Origin: Microbulbifer harenosus
GTDB taxonomy: Bacteria; Pseudomonadota; Gammaproteobacteria; Pseudomonadales; Cellvibrionaceae
Reading direction: 5' to 3'
Assembly: GCF_005771435.1 (NCBI RefSeq)
Contig: NZ_VANI01000012.1
Location: 45,076-109,075, forward strand
Length of the DNA: 64,000 nt
The position numbers were made by a program, and so were the translations under genes. The notes below the pieces were generated by a model. It was not told the origin of the DNA and did no database searches. It saw only the letters and a list, made by a program, of their open reading frames with translations. This document shows, piece by piece, positions 1 to 8,584 of this stretch. Each line of letters starts with the position of its first letter. Positions within the stretch are counted from its first letter, which is position 1.

Positions 1-1
1 T

Positions 2-1024
<1,023 letters not shown>

Positions 1025-1069
1025 GTATCAAACTCCGAGATACCTAACACCCTCCCGAACACCTTTTGT

Positions 1070-1186
1070 GGCGGTGTCGCTACCGGGGATGGTCTTGCGA
1101 GACACGCCGTGAACCCATCCCTGGGGGCTCTGCACCGCCATCCATGGCGGTGAAGGTCTCGCAAGACCATCCCCGGCATCGCCACC
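1070..1186. repeat. Nested inverted repeat after cbrB (REP-like hairpin, possible terminator)
   Basis: The arms at 1070-1103 and 1156-1186 are complementary over about 30 bases with a few mismatches (core GGGGATGGTCTTGCGAGAC). The spacer holds a second hairpin at 1133-1152, CACCGCCAT and ATGGCGGTG with a 2-base gap. It lies 46 bases past the cbrB stop and has no T-run, so it looks more like a repeated intergenic palindrome that stabilises or ends the mRNA than a classical terminator. No second copy is present in this window. Confidence 0.7.
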
Positions 1187-1333
1187 TTCTCCCAACCCCC
1201 TGCGTCCGCCCTGCTATCACTACTGTCTAATTTCGCTAATTCGCTTCAGTTAATTCCTTGAAAATCAACAAGTTGCGCAACCAAAGGTTTGCGGGCGTCT
1301 GTGTGCGCGGGATTCGTGTCGGGGGAAAAATTG

Positions 1334-1395
1334 GTAACAAGTGAAAGTGTTACCCCCTCTCCCAGGTGAGTAACAGTTGCCGTACCTTGCGTAAC
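1334..1395. promoter_or_regulatory. GTAACA/TGTTAC half-site cluster, candidate CbrB enhancer (UAS)
   Basis: Four half-sites: GTAACA at 1334-1339, TGTTAC at 1348-1353, GTAACA at 1370-1375 and GTAAC at 1391-1395. The TGTTAC/GTAACA pair at 1348-1375 is separated by 16 bases and resembles the palindromic CbrB recognition sequence reported upstream of pseudomonad crcZ. The cluster lies 75-140 bases upstream of the -24 element, a normal distance for a sigma-54 enhancer. Occupancy by CbrB is inferred. Confidence 0.6.
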
Positions 1396-1438
1396 GGAAA
1401 GCTGTGTTCCCGCAGCGCAAAAAAGTTCCCAAATTTTT

Positions 1439-1451
1439 TAACTTATTGATT
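1439..1451 (-). promoter_or_regulatory. Predicted IHF-binding site
   Basis: The minus strand matches the IHF consensus WATCAANNNNTTR at every fixed position (AATCAATAAGTTA). It lies between the enhancer half-sites and the -24/-12 promoter, where IHF usually bends DNA in sigma-54 promoters. The surrounding sequence is AT-rich. Confidence 0.55.
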
Positions 1452-1470
1452 TATAAAGAAATTTTAAAGT

Positions 1471-1486
1471 TGGCACGCTATCTGCT
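1471..1486 (+). promoter_or_regulatory. Sigma-54 (RpoN) -24/-12 promoter of the crcZ-like RNA
   Basis: TGGCACGCTATCTGCT matches TGGCACG-N4-TTGCW with one change in the -12 box. GG at 1472-1473 and GC at 1484-1485 are separated by exactly 10 bases. The predicted transcript start is near 1497, just ahead of the first AACAACAA motif. Confidence 0.85.
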
Positions 1487-1496
1487 TTGTATAGGT

Positions 1497-1896
1497 CAAA
1501 CAACAAGAACAGCCAAGAATAAAAATAAATGACTGTTTAAGCCCTAATAACAACTGACAATAAGTGGGCGCAACAAAAAAACAATAAAAACGGGCAGATC
1601 GATAATAAAAGCCAAAGTGATCGATGACCGGAGCAAAAACTGAGCAATAACAACAATAAGGCTCAACACAACAATAAAAATAAACAAAAAGTAATAAGAA
1701 CTAAAACAACAATAAACAATAAGAATAAAGCGTAATAACAAAAACAATAACTTGTAGAAGACAACAAAAATAACGACAAGCACGTGACAAACTGACTGAT
1801 TGTGCCTGGGAGAGGGTTTGCTGAAAAGCAAATTGATAGCGCAAGGAAGCCGCTGCCTTCATACCGAATAAGAATAATTCCCTTCTTTTCTTTTCC
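1497..1896 (+). ncRNA. crcZ: CrcZ-like small RNA, Hfq/Crc-sequestering decoy
   Basis: There is no credible protein here. The stretch is packed with A-rich CA motifs of the type AAYAAYAA, at 1499-1506, 1546-1553, 1580-1587, 1646-1659, 1670-1677, 1705-1722, 1734-1741 and 1743-1750, plus shorter AACAA/AATAA runs. In Pseudomonas, CrcZ lies between cbrB and pcnB, is made from a CbrB/RpoN promoter, and titrates Hfq (with Crc) away from catabolic mRNAs; its length is about 400 nt. Location, promoter type, motif content and length all agree. A 6-bp hairpin with a GAAA loop lies at 1817-1832. The 3' end is uncertain: 1896 marks the end of a pyrimidine tract (CTTCTTTTCTTTTCC), with no clear stem before it, so read-through or processing into pcnB mRNA is possible. 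Similarity to any named CrcZ was not tested. Confidence 0.78.
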
Positions 1897-2084
1897 AATG
1901 AATGCACACATTTGCTGGTACCCGCAGGGAGCGGGACCGGCAGCTGTGCGTTGCGCTGTGTGTGATAGAATCCGCCCCCATACGAGTCAGGAACACCGCC
2001 ATCCCGGTACCAGCTCGCTATGAGCCACCAGGATCAACCGTAGAGCCGCCCATGCACTGGGCTGCGGATAACACAGTAAGCCGT

Positions 2085-3590
2085 ATGTTCAATTCCCTGA
2101 TCAGCAGTATCAAACGCTGGCACAACAAATCAAAAACCACCGACGCCAACGGCGACACCCCGCTCATGTCCAGCGAGGGTGGTCGCGGTAAACCGCCGCG
2201 CAAGAAGTCCCCAGGCAAGTCAACCAGGCCTAAAGCCAGCGACACGGGCGTATCCCGTGTGATCATCCCCCGCAGTGATCACAGCCTGTCCCGCCGGGAC
2301 GTGAGCCGCGCGGCGCTTACGGTAATGAAGCGGCTGCAGGAGGGCGGTTTTGAGGCTTATATCGTCGGCGGCGGTGTGCGCGATTTACTGCTGGGCGGCC
2401 ACCCCAAGGACTTTGACGTCGCGACCGATGCCACCCCCGAGCAGGCGCGGCAGCTGTTTCGCGGTTCGCGCATTGTCGGCCGCCGCTTCCGCATCCTGCA
2501 CGCGCGTATCGGCCGCGAGGTAATTGAGGTCACCACCTTCCGCGGCCACCACAGCGATGGCGAAGAGCATGAGGCACAGCAGTCCGAACACGGCATGCTG
2601 CTGCGCGACAATGTCTACGGTGACCTTGAGAGTGATGCGATCCGGCGGGATTTCACGGTCAACGCGCTCTACTACACCACCAACGGTTTCGAAATCCACG
2701 ACTATACCGGTGGCATTCGGGATATCGAGCAGCGCCTGATCCGCATGATTGGCGATCCGGAAACCCGCTATAAGGAAGACCCGGTACGCATGCTGCGCGC
2801 GGTGCGCTTTGCAGCGAAGCTCGATTTTGATATCGAACCGGCCACCGCCGCTCCCCTGAAAGAACTGGCACCACTGCTGCGCAACATCGCGCCTGCGCGC
2901 ATGTTCGACGAGGTGCTGAAGCTGCTGATGAGCGGCCACGGCGAGCGCACGTTCGAGCTGCTGCGCCAGTACCAGTTGTGGCAGCATCTGTTTCCGGACA
3001 ATGCGCGCCTGCTGGACAACCCCGAGGCCCTGGCCCTTACCCGCCAGGCCCTGCGCAATACCGATACCCGTATTCGCGAAGACCTGCGGGTAACGCCGGC
3101 GTTCCTGTACGCGGCACTGCTGTGGCCCGGGGTTAATGCCGAACAGCAATACCTCGAAAGCAAGGGCGTTCCCCCGGTGCCGGCACTGGCGCAGGCCGCG
3201 CAGAAAATTACCAGCAACCAGCTGGTGCACACGGCGATTCCCAAACGCTTCACCATCCCCATGCGCGAGATCTGGGACATGCAATCCCGCCTGCCCCGCC
3301 GCAGTGGGGAGCGCGCCTTCCGCCTGATGGAGCTTCCCAAATTCCGAGCGGCTTACGATTTCCTGTTGCTGCGCGAAGACAGTGGCGAGATTCCCGCGGG
3401 CCTCGGCCAGTGGTGGACGGCGTTCCAGCAGGCAGATGAGGAACAGCGGCTGCAGATGGTGCGCGACCTGCCGCGCAACGGCGCGCAGGGCAGTGGCAAA
3501 GGCCGTGGCCGGCGCAACCGCGGTGGCCGCAACCGTGGCCGCCAGGGTGGCAATCGGCAGGGCGGCGGCGCGGAACATCCGTCGAATTGA
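2085..3590 (+). CDS. pcnB: Poly(A) polymerase I
   Basis: Adds poly(A) tails to RNA 3' ends and so targets them for decay. The class II nucleotidyltransferase head is clear: GGGVRDLLLG, then the catalytic DFDVAT, and RRDFTVNAL further on, followed by the RNA-binding region (RMLRAVRFAAKL). The C-terminus ends in a basic Gly/Arg-rich tail (GKGRGRRNRGGRNRG), typical of PcnB and absent from CCA-adding enzymes. The frame is open back to an ATG at 1902, but PcnB proteins usually begin with a short basic leader, so I prefer ATG 2085 (501 aa; MFNSLISSIKRW); ATG 2052 is another option, and none has a strong ribosome-binding site. A hairpin at 1917-1938 lies in the leader. It follows the crcZ-like locus and probably heads an operon with folK. 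Confidence 0.93.
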   Translation: MFNSLISSIKRWHNKSKTTDANGDTPLMSSEGGRGKPPRKKSPGKSTRPKASDTGVSRVIIPRSDHSLSRRDVSRAALTVMKRLQEGGFEAYIVGGGVRDLLLGGHPKDFDVATDATPEQARQLFRGSRIVGRRFRILHARIGREVIEVTTFRGHHSDGEEHEAQQSEHGMLLRDNVYGDLESDAIRRDFTVNALYYTTNGFEIHDYTGGIRDIEQRLIRMIGDPETRYKEDPVRMLRAVRFAAKLDFDIEPATAAPLKELAPLLRNIAPARMFDEVLKLLMSGHGERTFELLRQYQLWQHLFPDNARLLDNPEALALTRQALRNTDTRIREDLRVTPAFLYAALLWPGVNAEQQYLESKGVPPVPALAQAAQKITSNQLVHTAIPKRFTIPMREIWDMQSRLPRRSGERAFRLMELPKFRAAYDFLLLREDSGEIPAGLGQWWTAFQQADEEQRLQMVRDLPRNGAQGSGKGRGRRNRGGRNRGRQGGNRQGGGAEHPSN

Positions 3591-3603
3591 GCGGAAATCA
3601 CAA

Positions 3604-4083
3604 GTGACACGCTGTTATATTGGCCTCGGCAGCAATCTTGCGGACCCGGCGGCCCAGCTGCGCAGTGCGCTCGCGCACATGGAAGAAATTCCACAGACGC
3701 AGGTTCTGAGTTGCTCCGGCTTTTACGCCAGTGCGCCCATCGGCCCCGGTGAGCAACCGGATTACGTCAATGCAGTGGCCAGTGTCGAAACGTCATTGGC
3801 GGCGGAAGCGCTGCTGGATGCGCTGCAGGCTATCGAGCACCTTCACGGCCGCGAGCGCACCCTGCGCTGGGGCGCGCGCACGCTGGACCTGGATATTCTG
3901 CTGTTCGGTGATAAAACGCTGGGTACCGCACGACTGACCGTGCCGCACCCGCGCATGGCGGAACGCAATTTCGTGCTGGAACCGCTGGCAGAGCTGGCAC
4001 CAGACCTGTGTATGCCCGACGGTACACCGTTGCAGACACTGCTGGCCCGGTGTCCACCCAACCGCTTGCATCGACTGAAATAA
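3604..4083 (+). CDS. folK: 6-hydroxymethyl-7,8-dihydropterin pyrophosphokinase (HPPK)
   Basis: Transfers pyrophosphate from ATP to hydroxymethyl-dihydropterin, the step before dihydropteroate synthesis in folate biosynthesis. The HPPK pattern is complete: YIGLGSNL at the N-terminus, the signature WGARTLDLDILLFG, and PHPRMAERNFVLEPLAEL. At 159 aa it has the usual length. The start is GTG 3604, only 13 bases after the pcnB stop and with a weak ribosome-binding site, which suggests translational coupling. The frame is open further upstream inside pcnB, but that extension is an overlap artefact. Confidence 0.93.
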   Translation: MTRCYIGLGSNLADPAAQLRSALAHMEEIPQTQVLSCSGFYASAPIGPGEQPDYVNAVASVETSLAAEALLDALQAIEHLHGRERTLRWGARTLDLDILLFGDKTLGTARLTVPHPRMAERNFVLEPLAELAPDLCMPDGTPLQTLLARCPPNRLHRLK

Positions 4084-4125
4084 CCGGTACCGACGGAAAT
4101 CAGGGAACAAGAAGGAGCAACCCCG

Positions 4126-4845
4126 GTGACAAAATCCTCCGTATCCGACAACACACCTTCCGAAGACTACAGCGCAGAGAATCTGGCCCTGGAACTGAAC
4201 CTGCAGGAGCGCAAACTGCCCCGCTTTATCGCAGTTGAAGGCAATATCGGCGTAGGCAAAACCACCTTGGCGAAAAAGCTGGCCGCCACCTTCAATTACG
4301 ATACATTGCTCGAACTGCCGGAAGAAAATCCCTTCCTCGAGCGCTTCTACCGCGACCCGAAAAACGCCGCGCTCCCCACGCAACTGCACTTCCTGCTGCA
4401 GCGTTCGCAACAGATTCAGGCCCTGCGCCAGGACGATCTGTTCAAGCCGGTGCGGGTGGCGGACTTCCTGATTGAAAAAGATCACCTGTTCGCGGAAGTT
4501 ACCCTGGACAGCGACGAACTGCAGCTCTACCGCCAGGTCTACCAGCACCTGACACTGGAAGCGCCGAAGCCGGATCTCGTAATTTACCTGCAGGCGCCCC
4601 TCGAAGTACTGCAGCAGCGCATCCACAAACGCGGTATCGCCGCTGAGCGCAGTATCAGCAACGAGTACCTGGCGACCCTCAACGAGGCCTATACCAACTT
4701 CTTTCACTATTACGACCAAGCGCCCCTGCTGATCGTGAACTGTGCCGAGATCGACATCGTCGACCAGCAGCGGGATTATCTGCAACTGGTGGAATACCTA
4801 CTGGAGATCAAGAGCGGCCGCCACTATTACAATCCCGGCAGATAG
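4126..4845 (+). CDS. Deoxynucleoside kinase
   Basis: P-loop kinase that phosphorylates deoxynucleosides for nucleotide salvage. At about residue 36 it has FIAVEGNIGVGKTTLAKKL (P-loop GNIGVGKT), followed by LPEENPFLERFY and the FLLQRSQQ segment typical of the deoxyguanosine/deoxyadenosine kinase family; VADFLIEKD matches the DRS/ERS-like region. The start is GTG 4126 with GGAG about ten bases upstream. A kinase of this type often sits between folK and panB in gammaproteobacteria. The exact substrate cannot be read from sequence. Confidence 0.88.
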   Translation: MTKSSVSDNTPSEDYSAENLALELNLQERKLPRFIAVEGNIGVGKTTLAKKLAATFNYDTLLELPEENPFLERFYRDPKNAALPTQLHFLLQRSQQIQALRQDDLFKPVRVADFLIEKDHLFAEVTLDSDELQLYRQVYQHLTLEAPKPDLVIYLQAPLEVLQQRIHKRGIAAERSISNEYLATLNEAYTNFFHYYDQAPLLIVNCAEIDIVDQQRDYLQLVEYLLEIKSGRHYYNPGR

Positions 4846-4931
4846 GCACCGCCTTCCTGCCGCTTGAGTATCCCGGTGTCACGCCGCGGATGTACCACGG
4901 GCCCCGCGCCCCAGATTAGCGAGTAATCACC

Positions 4932-5747
4932 ATGCCCTACGCCCCCAGTGAGCTGACAAAGCCTGTTACTGTCCAGACCCTGCGCAAGATGAAGGCGGAT
5001 GGAGAGAAGTTTATCTGTGTCGCCCTCTACGACGCCCCCATGGCCGCAATGGCGCAGAGAACCGGGGTGGAAACCGTGTTGATCGGCGATTCCCTCGGCA
5101 TGACCGTGCTCGGCTACGACAGCACCATTCCTGTCACCATGGAACAGATGATCTACCACGTGGAAGCGGTGGCCCGCGGCAACAAAAAATCCCTGATCAT
5201 GGGCGACCTGCCATTCATGACATACGCCACACCGGAGCAAGCGCTTACCAATGCCACCCGCATCATGCAGGCGGGCGCGCACATGGTGAAAATTGAGGGC
5301 GGCGCCTGGCTCGCGCCCACCGTAAAAATGCTGACCGAGCGCGGCATTCCGGTGTGTGCGCACTTGGGGCTGACGCCACAGTCGGTACACAAATTGGGCG
5401 GCTACCGGGTGCAGGGGCGCGACGACGACCACGCCGGAGAAATTTTGAACGACGCCGTACAGCTGGATGAGGCCGGCGCAGATCTGCTGGTGCTGGAGTG
5501 CGTGCCTTCGGAGTTGGGTAAGCGCATCACTGAAGCGGTCTCCATGCCGACCATCGGTATCGGCGCCGGCCCTCATACCGACGCCCAGGTACTGGTCATC
5601 AATGACATCCTCGGCCTCACGGAAAAACCGCCGAAGTTCTCCAAGAACTTCCTCGCGGAAGCGGGCAACATTCCCGGCGCTCTGCGCAAATACGCCGAAG
5701 ACGTAAAAAACGGCACCTTCCCCGGCACCGACCACAGCTTTAATTGA
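4932..5747 (+). CDS. panB: 3-methyl-2-oxobutanoate hydroxymethyltransferase
   Basis: First committed step of pantothenate (coenzyme A) synthesis: adds a hydroxymethyl group from 5,10-methylene-THF to 2-oxoisovalerate to make ketopantoate. Recognisable motifs are FICVALYDAPMA, VLIGDSLGMTVLGYDST and MVKIEGG, with HLGLTPQSV and IGIGAGPHTDAQVLV later. At 271 aa it is full length. It follows the pterin/salvage genes in the same direction. panC, which often comes next, is missing here: a thioesterase gene follows instead, so pantoate-beta-alanine ligase must be encoded elsewhere. Confidence 0.96.
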   Translation: MPYAPSELTKPVTVQTLRKMKADGEKFICVALYDAPMAAMAQRTGVETVLIGDSLGMTVLGYDSTIPVTMEQMIYHVEAVARGNKKSLIMGDLPFMTYATPEQALTNATRIMQAGAHMVKIEGGAWLAPTVKMLTERGIPVCAHLGLTPQSVHKLGGYRVQGRDDDHAGEILNDAVQLDEAGADLLVLECVPSELGKRITEAVSMPTIGIGAGPHTDAQVLVINDILGLTEKPPKFSKNFLAEAGNIPGALRKYAEDVKNGTFPGTDHSFN

Positions 5748-5772
5748 GCCGCCGCAGGCCGGAGACTACTCA

Positions 5773-6585
5773 ATGGAATTTACTGCCATTCTCGACGGTG
5801 CCGGCAGTGGCGGCACCACGAATATTCCCAGCGGATGGGCCCAGGGCCGCGCTACCTTTGGCGGTCTCGTCGCCGCGATGCTGTACCGACACGTCGAGGC
5901 GACACTGGAACAGGCCTCTGAGGCGCCGGTAGCGAATACTCCCCTGCGCTCCCTCACGGTCTCGTTCGTGGCCCCGGCGGAAGCCGGTGAACTGCAGGCG
6001 AGCGCCCGGATACTGCGCGCCGGCCGTTCCGCAGTGCAGATCGAAGCCCACGCCAGCCAGGGCGACCAGGTCGTGACCGCTGCCCTGGCGAGTTTTGGCA
6101 AACCGCGCACTTCGGCAATCGCCGTGGCGACCGACGCCGCTCCGGAGTTTCCCAAACCGGAGTCCTGCGAGGCGCTCCCCTATATCGAGGGACTAGTGCC
6201 GGAGTTCACCCGCCACTTTGACTACCGGATCTGTGCTGGCGCCCTGCCCTTCAGTGGCCACCGCGAAGGCCGTATTGGTGGCTGGGTCCGCTTCCGCGAA
6301 TCCGCGGGCCCCGCCACCACCGCGCACCTGCTTGCGCTGATCGACGCCTGGCCACCGGCGGTGCTGCCGATGTTGAAGACCGTCGCCCCCGCCAGCTCGC
6401 TGACATGGACCGTGGAACTAATGCCCGCCGCCATGACCGCTGACTGTGACAGCGGCGACTGGTGGCAGTATCTGGCAGAGGTGGAACAGGCGGAAGATGG
6501 TTACGCGGTGATCCAGGCGCGACTGTGGAACAGCCGCGGTGTGCTGATGGCGCTGACACGGCAGACGGTAACGGTGTTCGCCTGA
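5773..6585 (+). CDS. TesB-like acyl-CoA thioesterase (double hotdog)
   Basis: Likely cytosolic acyl-CoA thioesterase. The N-terminal hotdog half shows GWAQGRATFGGLVAAMLYRH followed by SLTVSFVAPAEAGE, a pattern of TesB/4HBT-type thioesterases. The C-terminal half has GGWVRFRE, LLALIDAWPPA and SLTWTVELM, the second hotdog fold. At 270 aa the length is typical. ATG 5773 has GGAG eight bases upstream, and the gene begins 25 bases after panB, so it is probably in the same transcription unit. The physiological substrate is unknown. Confidence 0.82.
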   Translation: MEFTAILDGAGSGGTTNIPSGWAQGRATFGGLVAAMLYRHVEATLEQASEAPVANTPLRSLTVSFVAPAEAGELQASARILRAGRSAVQIEAHASQGDQVVTAALASFGKPRTSAIAVATDAAPEFPKPESCEALPYIEGLVPEFTRHFDYRICAGALPFSGHREGRIGGWVRFRESAGPATTAHLLALIDAWPPAVLPMLKTVAPASSLTWTVELMPAAMTADCDSGDWWQYLAEVEQAEDGYAVIQARLWNSRGVLMALTRQTVTVFA

Positions 6586-6610
6586 CGGCGGTCCCGCAAC
6601 ACGATGGACG

Positions 6611-7579
6611 CTACAACCACCGTTTCCAGCGGAATACCACTAGCTGGATCGCCACTGTCACCACCAGTAACACACTGAAAATCAGAAAAGCGCGGGGATT
6701 CTCGGAACCGGGGATACCGCCGACATTGATGCCCAGCAGACCGGTGAAAAAACCCAGCGGCAGGAAGATGGCGGCGATAATGGAGAGCACATACATGCGG
6801 CTGTTGAGCTGCTCGGAAATGCGGCTCATCAACTCTTCCTGGGTGACCGCCGCGCGCTCGCGCACCGCGTCGATATCCTCAATATGCCGCAACAGGCGGT
6901 CACTCACCTCGCGCAACTGCAGGCGGTCCGCCTCGCTGATCCACGCCAGTTTCTCCCCCAGAAAGCGCGCCAGTGCCTCCCGCTGCGGCGACAGGTAGCG
7001 GCGCAGTGTGATGGTCTGCTTGCGCAGCATCGCCAGATCCAGGCGCAGATTGGCGCTGGCGCCACCCACCACCCGGTCTTCGAGCTCGTCGATCACCTCC
7101 TCGAAGTTGTCCACCGTGTCGCTCATGCGCCATACCAGCAGATCCGCGATCTCCACCACCAGCCCGGCCGTTGAGGTTGGTCCGCGCCCGCCATCCAACT
7201 GAGTACAGAGATCGTCGATGGACAGCAGGCGGCGCCGGCGTGTGCTGATAACCCGCGTCTCCTCCGCCCACAGGCGGATGGACACCATGTCCTCCGGCTG
7301 GGATTCCGGGTTGAGGTTGACCCCGCGCAGCGCAATCAGCAGGCCGCTGCCGATACCCGTGGTGCGGGGGCGGGTTTCCTCTGTCAGCAGCGCATCGGCC
7401 ACCAGCGGATCCAGGTTGGCCGCACCGCTGATCCAGGTGCGGGCGTCCTGGTCGGTGTAGTCGAAGTGCAGCCACAGACGCCCCTGGTCCGGCGTCCACT
7501 GCTGTACCTCCGGCCACTGTATACGGCGTCCACCGCCGCGGCCGTCGAGGAGATAGGCGTGAATCAGTCCGGTTTGCAT
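6611..7579 (-). CDS. zntB: CorA-family zinc transporter ZntB
   Basis: Inner-membrane cation transporter of the CorA fold. The protein is soluble and alpha-helical for about 260 residues and ends in two transmembrane helices. The first helix is followed by GLLGINVGGIPG, in which the CorA signature GMN appears as GIN, as in ZntB. The second helix is FLIFSVLLVVTVAIQLVVF, followed by a basic tail. At 322 aa it matches the family. The start has a strong AGGAGG upstream. It converges with the thioesterase gene, leaving only 25 bases between the stops. ZntB moves zinc; the direction and ion here are taken from the family. Confidence 0.9.
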   Translation of the reverse strand: MQTGLIHAYLLDGRGGGRRIQWPEVQQWTPDQGRLWLHFDYTDQDARTWISGAANLDPLVADALLTEETRPRTTGIGSGLLIALRGVNLNPESQPEDMVSIRLWAEETRVISTRRRRLLSIDDLCTQLDGGRGPTSTAGLVVEIADLLVWRMSDTVDNFEEVIDELEDRVVGGASANLRLDLAMLRKQTITLRRYLSPQREALARFLGEKLAWISEADRLQLREVSDRLLRHIEDIDAVRERAAVTQEELMSRISEQLNSRMYVLSIIAAIFLPLGFFTGLLGINVGGIPGSENPRAFLIFSVLLVVTVAIQLVVFRWKRWL

Positions 7580-7616
7580 GGGGCCTCCTGCCTCGGGATG
7601 GTTTGCCGACAGTAAC

Positions 7617-8552
7617 TTAACGGCCGAGCGTCAGACGGGCGCGGGCGGACTCCCCGGGCTGCAGTCGCCAGCTGTCGGCAAACGCATTACCGTGCTCCAC
7701 GCAGACAAAACCGCGGTAGTGCGGGCCTATGTCACTTATGGTGGCGGCGAGCTCAGCACCCGGGTTCCAGGTGATGACCGTGTGGCAGTTTTCGCTCTCG
7801 GCAGTGATCGAATTGGGCGTGTGGATAACCTGGTGGGCGGGAGCCCGCTCAAATACGCGATCCACTTCACCGGCAAAGGTCTGCATGCCATCGAGGCGGT
7901 CGCGAACGAAAGCGCGGGTCTTGTCGAGGAACTCACCGCCGTCCAGTCCCTCCACCTCCACCGCATTCACATCTTCCACCGCAAAATAGCTGTGCAGGGC
8001 CCAGCTGTATTCCGCGGGGCTGTCGGCGCTGTTGGTAAGCTCAAGCTCAAAGATGAGACTCTTGCCCAGGACGATTTTCAGGGTGCAGGTAAAGCTCGCG
8101 GGAAACAGTTCATCCCCTGGATGCTGGAAGCGGAGCGTCAGCTCCACCGCGCCGTCGGACAGCATTTCACTATCGGCGAGTTCCCACAATTGCGTGCGCA
8201 CCAGCCCGTGCTTGGGTTTTGAGGGGTCTTCCCGGTTTTCCCCGAACCAGGGCAAGCACAGCGGCACACCGCCCCGCACGGCGGTACCCGCCGCAAAGGG
8301 GGTTGCGGGGCTTAACCACAGCAGCGGCGCGCGGCCGCTGGCGGCAAACTCCAGTACCTGAGCCCCCTGCAGGGAGATCACTGCGCGGCACAGGCCGGTT
8401 TCCACCAGCAGCAGGTCCAGGCCAGGGTTGCCGTACAGGGCACCGCTGTCGGTGCGGGTGAGGTAGCTGTGGGCGGGATCGTCGAATGCGGCCACTGCGG
8501 GAGACTCCGTTTTCTTGTTCTTCGAGGGAAATGGCGCCGGTAGCGGATACAT
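7617..8552 (-). CDS. D-hexose-6-phosphate mutarotase (YeaD family)
   Basis: Aldose 1-epimerase fold enzyme that interconverts alpha and beta anomers of hexose 6-phosphates. The family pattern is clear: GAQVLEFAASGRAPLLWLSP, RGGVPLCLPWFG and KHGLVRTQLWEL (catalytic His region), then ELTLRF and YSWALHSYFAVEDV with the second His. At 311 aa it is full length. It lies downstream of the MBL hydrolase gene on the same strand with a gap of 32 bases. In pseudomonads this position after bamC and the MBL hydrolase is usually taken by purC. Confidence 0.9.
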   Translation of the reverse strand: MYPLPAPFPSKNKKTESPAVAAFDDPAHSYLTRTDSGALYGNPGLDLLLVETGLCRAVISLQGAQVLEFAASGRAPLLWLSPATPFAAGTAVRGGVPLCLPWFGENREDPSKPKHGLVRTQLWELADSEMLSDGAVELTLRFQHPGDELFPASFTCTLKIVLGKSLIFELELTNSADSPAEYSWALHSYFAVEDVNAVEVEGLDGGEFLDKTRAFVRDRLDGMQTFAGEVDRVFERAPAHQVIHTPNSITAESENCHTVITWNPGAELAATISDIGPHYRGFVCVEHGNAFADSWRLQPGESARARLTLGR

Positions 8553-8584
8553 GTGAAGGTATCCTGTGGCGCCGGAATCAAGGT

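Noticed and set aside
1544..1911. Minus-strand open frames of 68-95 codons across the CA-rich stretch
   Set aside because: They are low-complexity Phe/Leu/Ile-rich translations of the antisense of AAYAAYAA repeats, with no ribosome-binding site or family signal.
1917..1938. Hairpin GGTACCCGC/GCGGGACC as the crcZ terminator
   Set aside because: The stem is strong but no T-run follows; it lies in the pcnB leader and may be a leader structure instead.
2385..3578. Long minus-strand open frame antisense to pcnB
   Set aside because: High GC gives long antisense frames; codon pattern and conserved motifs support the plus strand only.
2085..3590. CCA-adding enzyme instead of poly(A) polymerase
   Set aside because: The basic Gly/Arg-rich C-terminal tail, length and cbrB/folK neighbours fit PcnB.
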